This document shows positions 9,167 to 17,809 of a stretch of DNA of 64,000 bases, one piece after another. The position numbers and the translations under genes were made by a program. Numbering within the stretch: the first letter of the stretch is position 1; each line of letters begins with the position of its first letter. The notes beneath the pieces are model-generated. The model had not been told where the DNA came from, searched no databases, and worked only from the letters and a program-made list of their open reading frames with translations. This DNA comes from Marinimicrobium sp. C6131 (GTDB taxonomy: Bacteria; Pseudomonadota; Gammaproteobacteria; Pseudomonadales; Cellvibrionaceae), in NCBI RefSeq assembly GCF_026153455.1, contig NZ_CP110629.1, positions 186,001 through 250,000 on the forward strand, in the 5' to 3' direction.

Positions 9167-10393
9167 GTGGCAAAAGAAAAGTTTGAACGCAGTAAGCCCC
9201 ACGTCAACGTGGGCACCATTGGTCACGTTGACCACGGTAAAACCACGCTGACCGCGGCTCTGACCCGCGTATGTCACGAAGTCTGGGGCAGCGGTTCTGC
9301 TGTTGCCTTTGACGGTATTGACAATGCGCCGGAAGAGCGTGAGCGCGGTATCACCATTGCGACCTCTCACGTAGAGTACGATTCACCGATTCGTCACTAC
9401 GCGCACGTGGACTGCCCGGGTCACGCCGACTATGTGAAGAACATGATCACCGGTGCGGCGCAGATGGATGGCGCGATCCTGGTGTGTGGTGCGACCGACG
9501 GTCCGATGCCCCAGACCCGCGAGCACATCCTGCTGTCCCGTCAGGTAGGCGTACCCTATATTGTGGTATTCCTGAACAAGGCTGACCTGCTGGCAGAAGA
9601 CTGCGGCGGCGTAGGCACCGACGAGTACAACGAAATGCTGGAGCTGGTCGAGATGGAGCTGCGTGAGCTGCTGTCCGACTACGACTTCCCGGGCGACGAC
9701 ACGCCGATCATCGCCGGCTCTGCCCTGATGGCGCTGAACGGTGAAGACGAGCACGAGCTGGGTACTACCGCTGTGAAGAAGCTGGTAGAGACCCTGGACG
9801 AGTACATTCCGGAGCCCGAGCGTGCCATCGATCAGCCGTTCCTGATGCCGGTAGAGGACGTATTCTCCATCTCTGGTCGCGGTACCGTAGTAACCGGTCG
9901 TGTCGAGCGCGGCATCGTGAAGGTAGGCGAGGAACTGGAAATCGTTGGCCTGAAGGACACCACCAAGACCGTCTGTACCGGTGTTGAGATGTTCCGCAAG
10001 ATGCTGGACGAAGGTCGTGCTGGTGAGAACGTGGGTGTTCTGCTGCGCGGTACCAAGCGTGACGAAGTGGAGCGTGGTCAGGTTCTGGCCAAGCCGGGTT
10101 CAGTGACCCCGCACGCCAAGTTCGAAGGCGAAGTGTACGTGCTGTCCAAAGACGAAGGCGGCCGTCACACTCCGTTCTTCAAGGGCTATCGTCCGCAGTT
10201 CTACTTCCGTACCACGGACGTGACCGGTGCTTGTGAGTTGCCGGAAGGCGTTGAGATGGTCATGCCGGGGGACAACGTGAAGATGAGCGTGACTCTGATT
10301 CACCCGGTGGCGATGGAAGAAGGTCTGCGCTTTGCGGTGCGTGAAGGCGGCCGTACTGTTGGCGCTGGCGTGGTCTCCAAGATCATCGAGTAA
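9167..10393 (+). CDS. tuf: Elongation factor Tu
   Basis: GTPase that delivers aminoacyl-tRNA to the ribosome. GTG start at 9167 behind an AGAGGAAG box; 408 residues. P-loop GHVDHGKT (residues 19-26), DCPGHADY with the catalytic His, and NKADLL are all present. The protein is about 14 residues longer than E. coli EF-Tu because of an insert in the G-domain region around DYDFPGDDTP and GEDEHELG, a length common in marine gammaproteobacteria. A strong terminator follows at once, so it ends the str operon. A second tuf copy elsewhere in the genome is likely but cannot be seen here. Confidence 0.97.
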   Translation: MAKEKFERSKPHVNVGTIGHVDHGKTTLTAALTRVCHEVWGSGSAVAFDGIDNAPEERERGITIATSHVEYDSPIRHYAHVDCPGHADYVKNMITGAAQMDGAILVCGATDGPMPQTREHILLSRQVGVPYIVVFLNKADLLAEDCGGVGTDEYNEMLELVEMELRELLSDYDFPGDDTPIIAGSALMALNGEDEHELGTTAVKKLVETLDEYIPEPERAIDQPFLMPVEDVFSISGRGTVVTGRVERGIVKVGEELEIVGLKDTTKTVCTGVEMFRKMLDEGRAGENVGVLLRGTKRDEVERGQVLAKPGSVTPHAKFEGEVYVLSKDEGGRHTPFFKGYRPQFYFRTTDVTGACELPEGVEMVMPGDNVKMSVTLIHPVAMEEGLRFAVREGGRTVGAGVVSKIIE

Positions 10394-10412
10394 CAGCGGC
10401 ACAGGCCCTGAG

Positions 10413-10437
10413 AAGGCCCCTGCGGGGGCCTTTTTTT
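10413..10437 (+). terminator. Rho-independent terminator after tuf
   Basis: An 8-bp stem (10413-10420 with 10425-10432) around a TGCG loop runs into seven T residues (10431-10437). It closes the str operon 20 bp after the tuf stop. Confidence 0.9.
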
Positions 10438-10549
10438 GTCCCTGGAGTGTTTTTGGGCGTCTCGCCGGGGCGTTTAATAGCGATAAGTCCTTGATTTTAA
10501 AAAGTAATGGTGAATCACCCGGGATTCCGGGAATATTCCGGCATATCCC

Positions 10550-10578
10550 TTGACAGGGGCCGGCCTCGCCATTAGAAT
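10550..10578 (+). promoter_or_regulatory. Sigma-70 promoter of the S10 operon
   Basis: A consensus TTGACA (10550-10555) and TAGAAT (10573-10578) with 17-bp spacing, 95 bp before rpsJ. The rest of the 280-bp tuf-rpsJ gap (10394-10673) shows only the tuf terminator. The roughly 90-nt leader could host L4-type autoregulation, but I see no E. coli-like leader structure. Confidence 0.85.
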
Positions 10579-10673
10579 TGCGCCTCCATTTTGCAGGGTA
10601 TCAACGAGCTCAGCTCGGACGCCATCGCCAATTTGGATAGTTCTTTAAAGTTTATTACTGGAGTTTGGTTCAC

Positions 10674-10985
10674 ATGCAGAATCAACGCATTCGGATTCGC
10701 CTGAAGGCCTTTGATCATAAGCTCATCGATGCCTCTACCCAGGAAATTGTTGAGACCGCAAAGCGCACAGGCGCACAAGTCCGTGGCCCGATTCCGCTGC
10801 CGACTCGCAAAGAGCGCTTCACTGTATTGATCTCCCCGCACGTCAACAAGGACGCGCGTGATCAGTACGAGATTCGTACACACAAGCGTTTGCTGGACAT
10901 TGTTGAGCCCACTGAAAAAACCGTTGATGCCCTGATGAAGCTGGATTTGGCTGCAGGTGTAGAGGTTCAGATCAGTCTTAACTAA
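10674..10985 (+). CDS. rpsJ: 30S ribosomal protein S10
   Basis: Small-subunit head protein that also takes part in transcription antitermination as NusE. 103 residues from ATG 10674 (MQNQRIRIRLKAFDH), preceded by GGAG 10 bases upstream; an in-frame start three codons earlier lacks support. The conserved GPIPLPTRKERFTVLISPHVNKDARDQ core matches S10 end to end. It is the first gene of the S10 operon, behind its own consensus promoter. Confidence 0.98.
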   Translation: MQNQRIRIRLKAFDHKLIDASTQEIVETAKRTGAQVRGPIPLPTRKERFTVLISPHVNKDARDQYEIRTHKRLLDIVEPTEKTVDALMKLDLAAGVEVQISLN

Positions 10986-11086
10986 TACAAAGTAAATGTT
11001 AATCCCGGTTTCGGCCGGGTTTGTGTAACGCTCTGAAATGGGCGGCCATAGCGGGTAAAAGCCCCGTACACTGAGAGGTTAGCAAC

Positions 11087-11731
11087 ATGACGATTGGTAT
11101 TGTCGGCCGCAAGAGCGGCATGACTCGCATATTTACCGATGATGGTGTTTCCATTCCTGTTTCCGTGATTGAGGTCTCCCCCAATCGCGTCACCCAGGTG
11201 AAGAATGTAGAAACCGACGGATACTCTGCAGTGCAGGTTACCGTAGGGTCTCGTCGCGCCTCACGTGTTACCAAGCCCGCAGCGGGCCACTACGCCAAGG
11301 CGAATGCCGAAGCTGGTCGTGGTTTGTGGGAATTGCGTAACGATACTCAAGAATCCTTCGAAGTTGGTGCAGAGATTACGGTTGACGCCTTTGAGGCTGG
11401 CCAGAAGATCGATGTCACCGGTTCTTCCAAAGGTAAGGGCTTTGCCGGTACCGTCAAGCGTTGGAATTTCGCCACGCAGGACGCTACCCACGGTAACTCC
11501 CTTTCTCACCGTGCCCCCGGTTCCATCGGACAGTGTCAGACACCGGGTCGCGTCTTTAAGGGCAAGAAGATGTCAGGTCACATGGGTTCCGAACAGGTAA
11601 CTGTTCAGAATCTGGAAGTGGTCCGCGTCGACGCTGAGCGTAATCTGCTGTTGGTCAAAGGCGCCATTCCGGGAGCTCCCGGTGGTGACGTCATTGTTCG
11701 TCCCGCAGTTAAAGCGCGCAGTAACGGTTAA
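11087..11731 (+). CDS. rplC: 50S ribosomal protein L3
   Basis: Early-assembly 23S rRNA-binding protein whose long loop reaches the peptidyl transferase centre. 214 residues. The loop region HRAPGSIGQCQTPGRVFKG (about residues 141-159) is conserved and holds the Gln that PrmB methylates in E. coli; the residue between the two glutamines is Cys here instead of the Asn of E. coli. It lies 101 bp after rpsJ and 20 bp before rplD in the S10 operon. Confidence 0.98.
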   Translation: MTIGIVGRKSGMTRIFTDDGVSIPVSVIEVSPNRVTQVKNVETDGYSAVQVTVGSRRASRVTKPAAGHYAKANAEAGRGLWELRNDTQESFEVGAEITVDAFEAGQKIDVTGSSKGKGFAGTVKRWNFATQDATHGNSLSHRAPGSIGQCQTPGRVFKGKKMSGHMGSEQVTVQNLEVVRVDAERNLLLVKGAIPGAPGGDVIVRPAVKARSNG

Positions 11732-11751
11732 TTGTCCGAGGGGAAACGACC

Positions 11752-12366
11752 ATGGAATTGAATATTGTAAAGCCCGATGGTGCCAAAGATACGCTCAACG
11801 TATCTGAGGTGGCGTTTGGCAAAGAATTTAATCAAGACCTGGTGCATCAGGCGGTAGTCGCCTACCTGGCGGGCGGCCGTCAGGGTACCAAGGCTCAGAA
11901 AACTCGCTCTGAAGTATCTGGCGGCGGCAAGAAGCCGTGGCGTCAGAAGGGCACCGGTCGTGCGCGTGCGGGTACCATCCGCAGCCCGATCTGGCGCTCT
12001 GGTGGCAAGGCATTCGCTGCCAAGCCGCGCAACTTCGAGCAGAAGCTCAACAAAAAGATGTACCGTGCGGCACTGCGCTGCATTCTGTCTGAGCTGAATC
12101 GCCAGGAGCGTCTGGTGGTGGTGGAAGAATTTTCCGTCGACGCGCCCAAGACCAAAAGCCTGGTACAAAAGCTGGCTCAGTACGATCTGTCAGAAGCGCT
12201 GATCGTGACTGAGGATGTGAACGAAAATCTTTACTTGGCGTCTCGCAACCTGCATAAGGTTGATGTTCGCGACGTCCAGGGTGTTGATCCGGTTGCCTTG
12301 ATCGGCTTTGAAAAGGTTGTGGTCACCGTTCCGGCTCTGAAAAAGTTCGAGGAGATCCTGGGATGA
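11752..12366 (+). CDS. rplD: 50S ribosomal protein L4
   Basis: Large-subunit protein lining the exit tunnel; in E. coli it also represses its own S10 operon. 204 residues. The tunnel loop GGGKKPWRQKGTGRARAGTIRSP (about residues 62-84, the macrolide-resistance region) is wild type in form. Its TGA stop overlaps the rplW ATG by 4 bp (ATGA), implying translational coupling. Confidence 0.98.
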   Translation: MELNIVKPDGAKDTLNVSEVAFGKEFNQDLVHQAVVAYLAGGRQGTKAQKTRSEVSGGGKKPWRQKGTGRARAGTIRSPIWRSGGKAFAAKPRNFEQKLNKKMYRAALRCILSELNRQERLVVVEEFSVDAPKTKSLVQKLAQYDLSEALIVTEDVNENLYLASRNLHKVDVRDVQGVDPVALIGFEKVVVTVPALKKFEEILG

Positions 12367-12659
12367 ACCAAGAACGCATCTACAAAATCTTGTTGGGTCC
12401 GGTAGTGTCCGAAAAGTCCGCCATGGCGGGTGAGAACGGCAACCAGGTTGTTTTCAAAGTGGCCACTGATGCCAGCAAGCTCGAAATCAAAGCGGCCGTG
12501 CAGGCGCTGTTTGATGTCAAAGTTGAAAGTGTTCGCGTGCTTAACGTGAAGGGCAAGACCCGCCGCACGCGCTTTGGTATCGGTAAGCGCAGCGACTGGA
12601 AGAAGGCCTACGTTCGTCTTGAGCAAGGTCAGGATATCGACTTTGCGGTAGCTGAGTAA
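12363..12659 (+). CDS. rplW: 50S ribosomal protein L23
   Basis: Protein at the tunnel exit and docking point for trigger factor and SRP. 98 residues; the family signature GPVVSEKSAMAGE lies near residues 12-24 and KVESVRVLNVKGKTRR near 57-72. It starts within the rplD stop codon. rplB follows 13 bp later. Confidence 0.98.
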   Translation: MNQERIYKILLGPVVSEKSAMAGENGNQVVFKVATDASKLEIKAAVQALFDVKVESVRVLNVKGKTRRTRFGIGKRSDWKKAYVRLEQGQDIDFAVAE

Positions 12660-12672
12660 GAGGATTGTTGCA

Positions 12673-13500
12673 ATGCCTATTGTAAAACGTAAACCAACCT
12701 CGCCCGGTCGCCGCTTTGTAGTAAGTGTCGTCAATCCGGATTTGCACAAGGGTGCTCCCTACGCACCGCTGCTGGAGAAAAAGTCCAAGAGCGGTGGCCG
12801 TAACAACGGTGGTCGTATTACTACCCGCCATGTTGGTGGTGGCCACAAGCAGCACTACCGTGTAATTGATTTTCGTCGTAACAAAGACGGCATTCCGGCC
12901 ACCGTAGAGCGGCTGGAATATGATCCGAACCGCACTGCCTACATTGCGCTGGTTTGCTACGCGGACGGCGAGCGCCGCTACATCATTGCCCCGAAGGGCT
13001 TGAAGGCGGGAGATAAAATCGAATCCGGTGATGCGGCGGCAATCAAGGTGGGTAATGCCCTGCCGTTGCGCAACATCCCGGTCGGTAGCACCGTTCACTG
13101 TGTTGAGCTGAAGCCTGAAAAGGGCGCTCAGCTGGCTCGCTCCGCTGGTGCTTCTTGCCAGTTGGTGGCTCGCGATGGTACTTACGCGACGCTTCGTCTG
13201 CGTAGTGGTGAAACCCGTCGTGTATTGGTGAACTGCCGTGCAACCCTGGGTGAAGTGTCCAATAGCGAGTACAGCTTGCGTTCATTGGGTAAAGCCGGTG
13301 CCAAACGTTGGCGCGGTGTTCGTCCTACGGTCCGTGGTGTCGCCATGAACCCGGTGGATCACCCGCACGGTGGTGGTGAAGGTCGTACATCCGGTGGTCG
13401 TCATCCGGTAACACCTTGGGGTGTTCCGACCAAGGGTTACAAGACGCGCAAAAACAAGCGCACTACCAAGATGATTGTCCGTAGTCGCTCCAAGCGCTAA
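12673..13500 (+). CDS. rplB: 50S ribosomal protein L2
   Basis: One of the most conserved large-subunit proteins, needed for subunit joining and peptidyl transferase activity. 275 residues, standard length. The C-terminal NPVDHPHGGGEGRTSGGRHP loop, which contains the conserved His implicated in peptidyl transfer, is intact. Also visible are RITTRHVGGGHKQHYR near residue 53 and the Arg/Lys-rich C-terminus. S10 operon, between rplW and rpsS. Confidence 0.98.
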   Translation: MPIVKRKPTSPGRRFVVSVVNPDLHKGAPYAPLLEKKSKSGGRNNGGRITTRHVGGGHKQHYRVIDFRRNKDGIPATVERLEYDPNRTAYIALVCYADGERRYIIAPKGLKAGDKIESGDAAAIKVGNALPLRNIPVGSTVHCVELKPEKGAQLARSAGASCQLVARDGTYATLRLRSGETRRVLVNCRATLGEVSNSEYSLRSLGKAGAKRWRGVRPTVRGVAMNPVDHPHGGGEGRTSGGRHPVTPWGVPTKGYKTRKNKRTTKMIVRSRSKR

Positions 13501-13533
13501 CGGTAAATCAACAGCGGAAAAGAGGAAGCAACA

Positions 13534-13812
13534 GTGCCACGTTCACTGAAGAAAGGTCCTTTTATCGATCTTCACCTCATTAAGAAGGTCGAAACAGCGA
13601 TCGAAAAAAATGATCGTCGTCCAATTAAAACCTGGTCGCGGCGCTCAATGATCATGCCAGAAATGGTTGGTCTGACGCTGGCAGTACACAATGGTCGTCA
13701 GCACGTGCCCGTCCTGGTGAATGAAGAGATGGTTGGACACAAACTTGGCGAGTTTGCGGCTACCCGCACCTATCGCGGTCACGCTGCAGACAAAAAAGCG
13801 AAAAAGCGCTAA
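13534..13812 (+). CDS. rpsS: 30S ribosomal protein S19
   Basis: Head protein that, with S13, contacts the A-site tRNA. 92 residues. The start is GTG 13534 (MPRSLKKGPFIDLHL) behind an AGAGGAAG box; this N-terminus is the family consensus. The signature HNGRQHVPVLVNEEMVGHKLGEFAATRTY is complete. S10 operon, 28 bp before rplV. Confidence 0.98.
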   Translation: MPRSLKKGPFIDLHLIKKVETAIEKNDRRPIKTWSRRSMIMPEMVGLTLAVHNGRQHVPVLVNEEMVGHKLGEFAATRTYRGHAADKKAKKR

Positions 13813-13840
13813 GCGCTAATAGTGCCTACGAGGTAACACG

Positions 13841-14173
13841 ATGGAAGTAGCAGCAAAACTCAGCGGTGCTCGTCTGTCGGCGCAAAAAGCGCGCTTGGTA
13901 GCCGATCAGATTCGCGGAAAAGGTGTTGAGGAGGCGTTGGACCTTCTGGCATTCAGCCCTAAAAAAGGCGCCGCGATTATCAAGAAGGTGCTCGAGTCCG
14001 CAATTGCGAATGCCGAACACAACGAAGGCGCCGACGTCGATGAACTGAAAGTGTCCACGATTTTTGTGGATGAAGGTTTGAGCATGAAACGCATCAAGCC
14101 TCGCGCTAAAGGTCGTGCTGATCGCATTCTTAAGCGCACTTGTCATATCACCGTTAAAGTAGCCGACCAGTAA
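13841..14173 (+). CDS. rplV: 50S ribosomal protein L22
   Basis: Protein whose extended hairpin lines the narrowest part of the exit tunnel. 110 residues. The hairpin residues KRIKPRAKGRADRILKRT (about 83-100), a macrolide-resistance hotspot, are wild type in form. The N-terminal SGARLSAQKARLVADQIRGK helix region is typical. It lies 13 bp before rpsC. Confidence 0.98.
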   Translation: MEVAAKLSGARLSAQKARLVADQIRGKGVEEALDLLAFSPKKGAAIIKKVLESAIANAEHNEGADVDELKVSTIFVDEGLSMKRIKPRAKGRADRILKRTCHITVKVADQ

Positions 14174-14186
14174 GAGAGCAGGCGTT

Positions 14187-14867
14187 ATGGGTCAGAAAGT
14201 AAATCCGACAGGTATTCGTCTGGGTATCGTCAAGAAGCATACCTCAGTGTGGTATGCCGGCAGCGATCAGTACGCAGACAAACTCAACAATGATTTGGCA
14301 GTGCGTTCTTACATTCAGGACAAGTTGTCCAGTGCGTCTGTAAGCCGCGTGGACATTGAGCGTCCCGCCAATACCGCACGTATTACCATTCACACCGCCC
14401 GTCCGGGCATTGTGATCGGTAAGAAAGGCGAAGACGTGGATCGTCTGCGTGCAGAAGTGAGCGAGCGCATGGGTGTGCCAGTGCACATCAACATTGAAGA
14501 GATCCGTAAGCCTGATCTGGATGCTTCACTGGTTGCCCAGAACGTCGCTCAGCAGTTGGAGCGCCGCGTGATGTTCCGCCGTGCCATGAAGCGTGCCGTG
14601 CAAAACGCCATGCGTCAGGGTGCGGAAGGTATCAAGATCCAGGTGGGAGGCCGCCTGGGGGGTGCCGAGATCGCTCGTAGTGAGTGGTATCGTGAAGGCC
14701 GCGTACCGTTGCACACATTGCGTGCAAACATCGACTACGCAACCGCCGAAGCGTCAACCACCTACGGCATCATCGGTGTGAAAGTTTGGATTTTCAAGGG
14801 TGAGGTCATCGGCGATATCGACGAAGCTGAAGCTGCACCTAAGAAAAAAGGCTCTAAGTCCAAGTAA
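14187..14867 (+). CDS. rpsC: 30S ribosomal protein S3
   Basis: Protein at the mRNA entry tunnel with helicase-like activity together with S4. 226 residues. The KH domain carries GIVIGKKGEDVDRLR (GxxG loop, about residues 75-89), and the C-terminal domain carries GRLGGAEIARSEWYREGRVPLHTLRA. ATG 14187. rplP follows after 12 bp. Confidence 0.98.
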   Translation: MGQKVNPTGIRLGIVKKHTSVWYAGSDQYADKLNNDLAVRSYIQDKLSSASVSRVDIERPANTARITIHTARPGIVIGKKGEDVDRLRAEVSERMGVPVHINIEEIRKPDLDASLVAQNVAQQLERRVMFRRAMKRAVQNAMRQGAEGIKIQVGGRLGGAEIARSEWYREGRVPLHTLRANIDYATAEASTTYGIIGVKVWIFKGEVIGDIDEAEAAPKKKGSKSK

Positions 14868-14879
14868 GGGGTACGCAAG

Positions 14880-15293
14880 ATGCTGCAACCAAAGCGTACG
14901 AAGTTTCGCAAGCAAATGAAGGGCCGCAACCGCGGCTTGGCCCATCGGGGCGCCAAAGTAAGCTTTGGTGATTTTGGCTTGAAAGCTACTGGTCGCGGTC
15001 GCATTACAGCTCGCCAAATTGAGGCGGCCCGTCGTGCGATGACTCGTCACATTAAACGTGGCGGTAAAATCTGGATTCGTGTGTTTCCGGATAAACCAAT
15101 TACCGAGAAGCCCCTGGAAGTGCGTCAGGGTAAAGGTAAGGGTAACGTGGAATATTGGGTCGCGCAGATCCGTCCTGGTAAAGTCCTGTATGAAATGGAT
15201 GGCGTCAGTGAAGATCTGGCTCGTGAGGCCTTTGCGTTGGCCGCAGCCAAGTTGCCTATTACAACAACTTTCGTAAAACGTTCGGTGATGTGA
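14880..15293 (+). CDS. rplP: 50S ribosomal protein L16
   Basis: Late-assembly protein that helps position A-site tRNA. 137 residues, full length, beginning MLQPKRTKFRKQMKGRNRG. The conserved Arg in KPLEVRQGKGKG (about residue 81) corresponds to the arginine hydroxylated by RoxA/YcfD in E. coli. Its TGA stop shares a base with the rpmC ATG. Confidence 0.98.
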   Translation: MLQPKRTKFRKQMKGRNRGLAHRGAKVSFGDFGLKATGRGRITARQIEAARRAMTRHIKRGGKIWIRVFPDKPITEKPLEVRQGKGKGNVEYWVAQIRPGKVLYEMDGVSEDLAREAFALAAAKLPITTTFVKRSVM

Positions 15294-15484
15294 TGAAAGC
15301 TTCAGAACTCCGGGAAAAATCCGTTGAAGAGCTGAACGGCGAACTGCTGACTCAATTGAAGGAGCAGTTCAAGCTGCGTATGCAGGCTGCTACTGGCCAG
15401 CTGGGTCAGACTCACCTGCTCAAGCAAACTCGCCGCGATATTGCTCGAATTAAAACGGTGCTTAAACAGAAGGCAGGTAATTAA
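15293..15484 (+). CDS. rpmC: 50S ribosomal protein L29
   Basis: Small protein near the tunnel exit. 63 residues from ATG 15293 (MKASELREKS), the same length as in E. coli. A GTG one codon earlier is in frame, but the ATG gives the family N-terminus and a one-base stop/start overlap (TGATG) with rplP. The C-terminal QTHLLKQTRRDIARIKTVL helix is the L29 signature. Confidence 0.97.
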   Translation: MKASELREKSVEELNGELLTQLKEQFKLRMQAATGQLGQTHLLKQTRRDIARIKTVLKQKAGN

Positions 15485-15486
15485 CG

Positions 15487-15753
15487 ATGACTCAGGCAGA
15501 TAATCTGGCTCGTACACTGACCGGCAAGGTTGTTAGCGACAAGATGGATAAAACCATCACAGTGCTGATCGAGCGTCGCGTAAAGCATCCGCTTTACGGC
15601 AAGTATGTGAGCAAGTCATCAAAGCTGAAAGCGCATGATGAAAACAATGACTGCAAGATCGGTGATACGGTGACTATCGCTGAATCTCGTCCGCTGTCAA
15701 AGACCAAATCATGGGCTTTAGTGAACATTGAAGAGCGCGCTACTGAAATCTAA
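15487..15753 (+). CDS. rpsQ: 30S ribosomal protein S17
   Basis: 16S rRNA-binding OB-fold protein. 88 residues. Family motifs are GKVVSDKMDKTITVLIERRVKHPLYGK (split over about residues 13-40) and GDTVTIAESRPLSKTKSW. It begins 2 bp after the rpmC stop and ends the S10 gene set; rplN follows after 36 bp with no terminator, so S10 and spc genes may be read through. Confidence 0.98.
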   Translation: MTQADNLARTLTGKVVSDKMDKTITVLIERRVKHPLYGKYVSKSSKLKAHDENNDCKIGDTVTIAESRPLSKTKSWALVNIEERATEI

Positions 15754-15789
15754 GTGATTCAGGCGACTTAATAGTTTCGGAGACGGACG

Positions 15790-16158
15790 ATGATTCAAAC
15801 AGAAACCTACTTAGATGTAGCTGATAATAGCGGCGCTCGTCGGGTTCAGTGCATCAAGGTTCTTGGCGGCTCCCATCGGCGCTATGCCGCTGTGGGTGAC
15901 ATCATCAAAGTTACTGTGAAGGAAGCGATTCCTCGCGGTAAGGTGAAGAAAGGCCAGGTGATGAAAGCGGTGGTAGTGCGCACCAAAAAGGGTGTTCGCC
16001 GCCAGGATGGTTCGTTGATCAAGTTCGACGACAACGCTGCTGTGCTGCTGAACAACCAGGATGCTCCGGTGGGTACTCGTATCTTTGGGCCGGTGACTCG
16101 CGAGTTGCGTGGCGAGAAGTTCATGAAAATCATTTCTCTCGCACCGGAAGTGCTGTAA
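15790..16158 (+). CDS. rplN: 50S ribosomal protein L14
   Basis: Large-subunit protein that forms intersubunit contacts and binds the silencing factor RsfS. 122 residues, standard length. Signature ADNSGARRVQCIKVLGGSHRRYA near residues 11-33 and GTRIFGPVTRELR near 97-109. First gene of the spc gene set. No clear separate promoter is seen in the 36-bp gap. Confidence 0.98.
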   Translation: MIQTETYLDVADNSGARRVQCIKVLGGSHRRYAAVGDIIKVTVKEAIPRGKVKKGQVMKAVVVRTKKGVRRQDGSLIKFDDNAAVLLNNQDAPVGTRIFGPVTRELRGEKFMKIISLAPEVL

Positions 16159-16193
16159 GCACTTGGTACGGGCAGAGAGCTGAGGGCAGACAA

Positions 16194-16511
16194 ATGCGAA
16201 AGATTAAACGTGATGACGAAGTGATTGTTATCGCTGGTCGCGACAAGGGTAAGCGCGGGAAAGTAACTCGCGTAATGGCTGATGGCCGCCTGATCGTGTC
16301 TGGTATTAACATGATCAAGAAGCACCAGAAACCGAATCCGCAAATGGGCGTGCCCGGCGGAATCGTAGAGAAGGAAGCCTCGATCCAGGCCTCCAATGTT
16401 GCCATTTACAATCCGGCGACTCAGAAGGCGGATCGTGTTGGCTTCAAGATCCTTGAAAACGGCGACAAGGTCCGCGTTTTCAAATCCAATGGCGAAGCCG
16501 TAGAGGCGTAA
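16194..16511 (+). CDS. rplX: 50S ribosomal protein L24
   Basis: Assembly initiator that binds the 5' end of 23S rRNA. 105 residues with the KOW motif DEVIVIAGRDKGKRGKV near residues 7-23 and HQKPNPQMGVPGGIVEKEASI in the middle. ATG 16194. rplE follows 6 bp later. Confidence 0.98.
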   Translation: MRKIKRDDEVIVIAGRDKGKRGKVTRVMADGRLIVSGINMIKKHQKPNPQMGVPGGIVEKEASIQASNVAIYNPATQKADRVGFKILENGDKVRVFKSNGEAVEA

Positions 16512-16517
16512 GTAGAC

Positions 16518-17057
16518 ATGGCTAGGCTAAAAGAACTGTACAGCAAAGAGCTCGCGCCCAAGCTGAAAGAAGAGCTGGGTCTCGCGAACGTGATGGAAGT
16601 TCCACGCATCACCAAGATCACCATCAATATGGGTGTCGGTGAGGCTGTGGGCGATAAGAAAGTGCTTGAGAATGCGATCGGTGACTTGGAGAAAATTGCC
16701 GGCCAGAAGGTCGTCGTTACCAAGGCACGCAAGTCAATCGCGGGTTTCAAAATCCGTGATGGCTGGCCGATTGGCTGCAAAGTAACTCTGCGTAAAGATC
16801 GTATGTATGAGTTTCTGGATCGCCTGGTCAGCATCGCCATTCCGCGCATTCGTGACTTCCGTGGTATCAGCCCGAAGCAATTTGACGGCCGCGGTAATTT
16901 CTCCATGGGCGTAGGCGAGCAGATTATCTTCCCGGAAATTGACTACGATAAAGTCGATAAGCTCCGGGGTCTGGATATTTGTATCACAACGACAGCACGG
17001 AACGACGAGGAAGGTCGCGCGCTGTTGAAAGCGTTCAACTTCCCGTTCAAAGGTTAA
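16518..17057 (+). CDS. rplE: 50S ribosomal protein L5
   Basis: 5S rRNA-binding protein of the central protuberance. 179 residues. The PRITKITINMGVGEA segment (about residues 29-43) and RDFRGISPKQFDGRGNFSMGV (about 112-132) are family signatures. It belongs to the spc cluster, with rpsN 10 bp downstream. Confidence 0.98.
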   Translation: MARLKELYSKELAPKLKEELGLANVMEVPRITKITINMGVGEAVGDKKVLENAIGDLEKIAGQKVVVTKARKSIAGFKIRDGWPIGCKVTLRKDRMYEFLDRLVSIAIPRIRDFRGISPKQFDGRGNFSMGVGEQIIFPEIDYDKVDKLRGLDICITTTARNDEEGRALLKAFNFPFKG

Positions 17058-17067
17058 GGGTAGCGTC

Positions 17068-17373
17068 ATGGCTAAGAAATCAATGGTTGCACGTGAAGTG
17101 AAGCGTGCCCGCACAGTCGCCAAATACGCCGCTAAGCGCGCGGAATTGAAAGCGATTATTGCCAGCCCTGCTTCTTCCGAAGAGCAAGTCTGGGAAGCGC
17201 AGATCAAACTGCAGCAACTGCCTCGCGATGCGAGCCCCAGCCGCGGGCGTCGTCGCTGCCGCGTAACTGGCCGTCCGCACGGTGTGTATCGCAAGTTCGG
17301 CTTGTGTCGTCACAAGCTGCGTGAAGCTGCCATGCGGGGCGACGTTCCCGGTTTGGTCAAGTCCAGCTGGTAA
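17068..17373 (+). CDS. rpsN: 30S ribosomal protein S14, long zinc-free form
   Basis: Small-subunit head protein. 101 residues, the long gammaproteobacterial type. The C-terminal CRVTGRPHGVYRKFGLCRHK stretch lacks the paired CxxC motifs of the short zinc-binding form, so this copy should not need zinc. Start ATG 17068 is followed by the usual MAKKSMVARE. Confidence 0.98.
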   Translation: MAKKSMVAREVKRARTVAKYAAKRAELKAIIASPASSEEQVWEAQIKLQQLPRDASPSRGRRRCRVTGRPHGVYRKFGLCRHKLREAAMRGDVPGLVKSSW

Positions 17374-17404
17374 GCCCAGGGCTTAACATTAGGAGCAGAA
17401 TCAG

Positions 17405-17797
17405 ATGAGCATGCAAGATCCGTTGGCCGATATGCTGACTCGCATTCGAAACGCCCAGCAGGTGGGAAAGTCGAATGTCACCATGCCCTCTTCCAAACTG
17501 AAGGCCTCTGTGGCAAAAGTTCTGGCAGAAGAAGGCTACGTTGATAGTTTCTCAGTGAGTGAAGGCCCGAAGCCTGAGCTGACCATTGAGCTGAAATATT
17601 TTGAAGGTAAGCCGGTTATTGCTGAGCTGGATCGGGTCAGTCGCCCCGGCTTGCGCAGTTATGCTGGTAAGTCGTCCATTCCGTCCGTGCGTGGTGGGTT
17701 GGGCGTTGCCATCGTTTCTACCAGTAAAGGTGTAATGACTGATCGTGCCGCTCGCGCCGCTGGCGTCGGTGGTGAAGTCCTCTGCACAGTATTTTAA
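17405..17797 (+). CDS. rpsH: 30S ribosomal protein S8
   Basis: 16S rRNA-binding protein and, in E. coli, repressor of the spc operon. 130 residues beginning MSMQDPLADMLTRIRNAQ. The C-terminal signature STSKGVMTDRAARAAGVGGE (about residues 104-123) is intact. An AGGAGC box precedes the ATG. rplF follows after 12 bp. Confidence 0.98.
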   Translation: MSMQDPLADMLTRIRNAQQVGKSNVTMPSSKLKASVAKVLAEEGYVDSFSVSEGPKPELTIELKYFEGKPVIAELDRVSRPGLRSYAGKSSIPSVRGGLGVAIVSTSKGVMTDRAARAAGVGGEVLCTVF

Positions 17798-17809
17798 CGG
17801 GAAGTCGTC

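Noticed and set aside
10394..10673. tRNA or small RNA in the tuf-rpsJ gap
   Set aside because: No cloverleaf arms or T-loop sequence; only a terminator and a promoter are visible.
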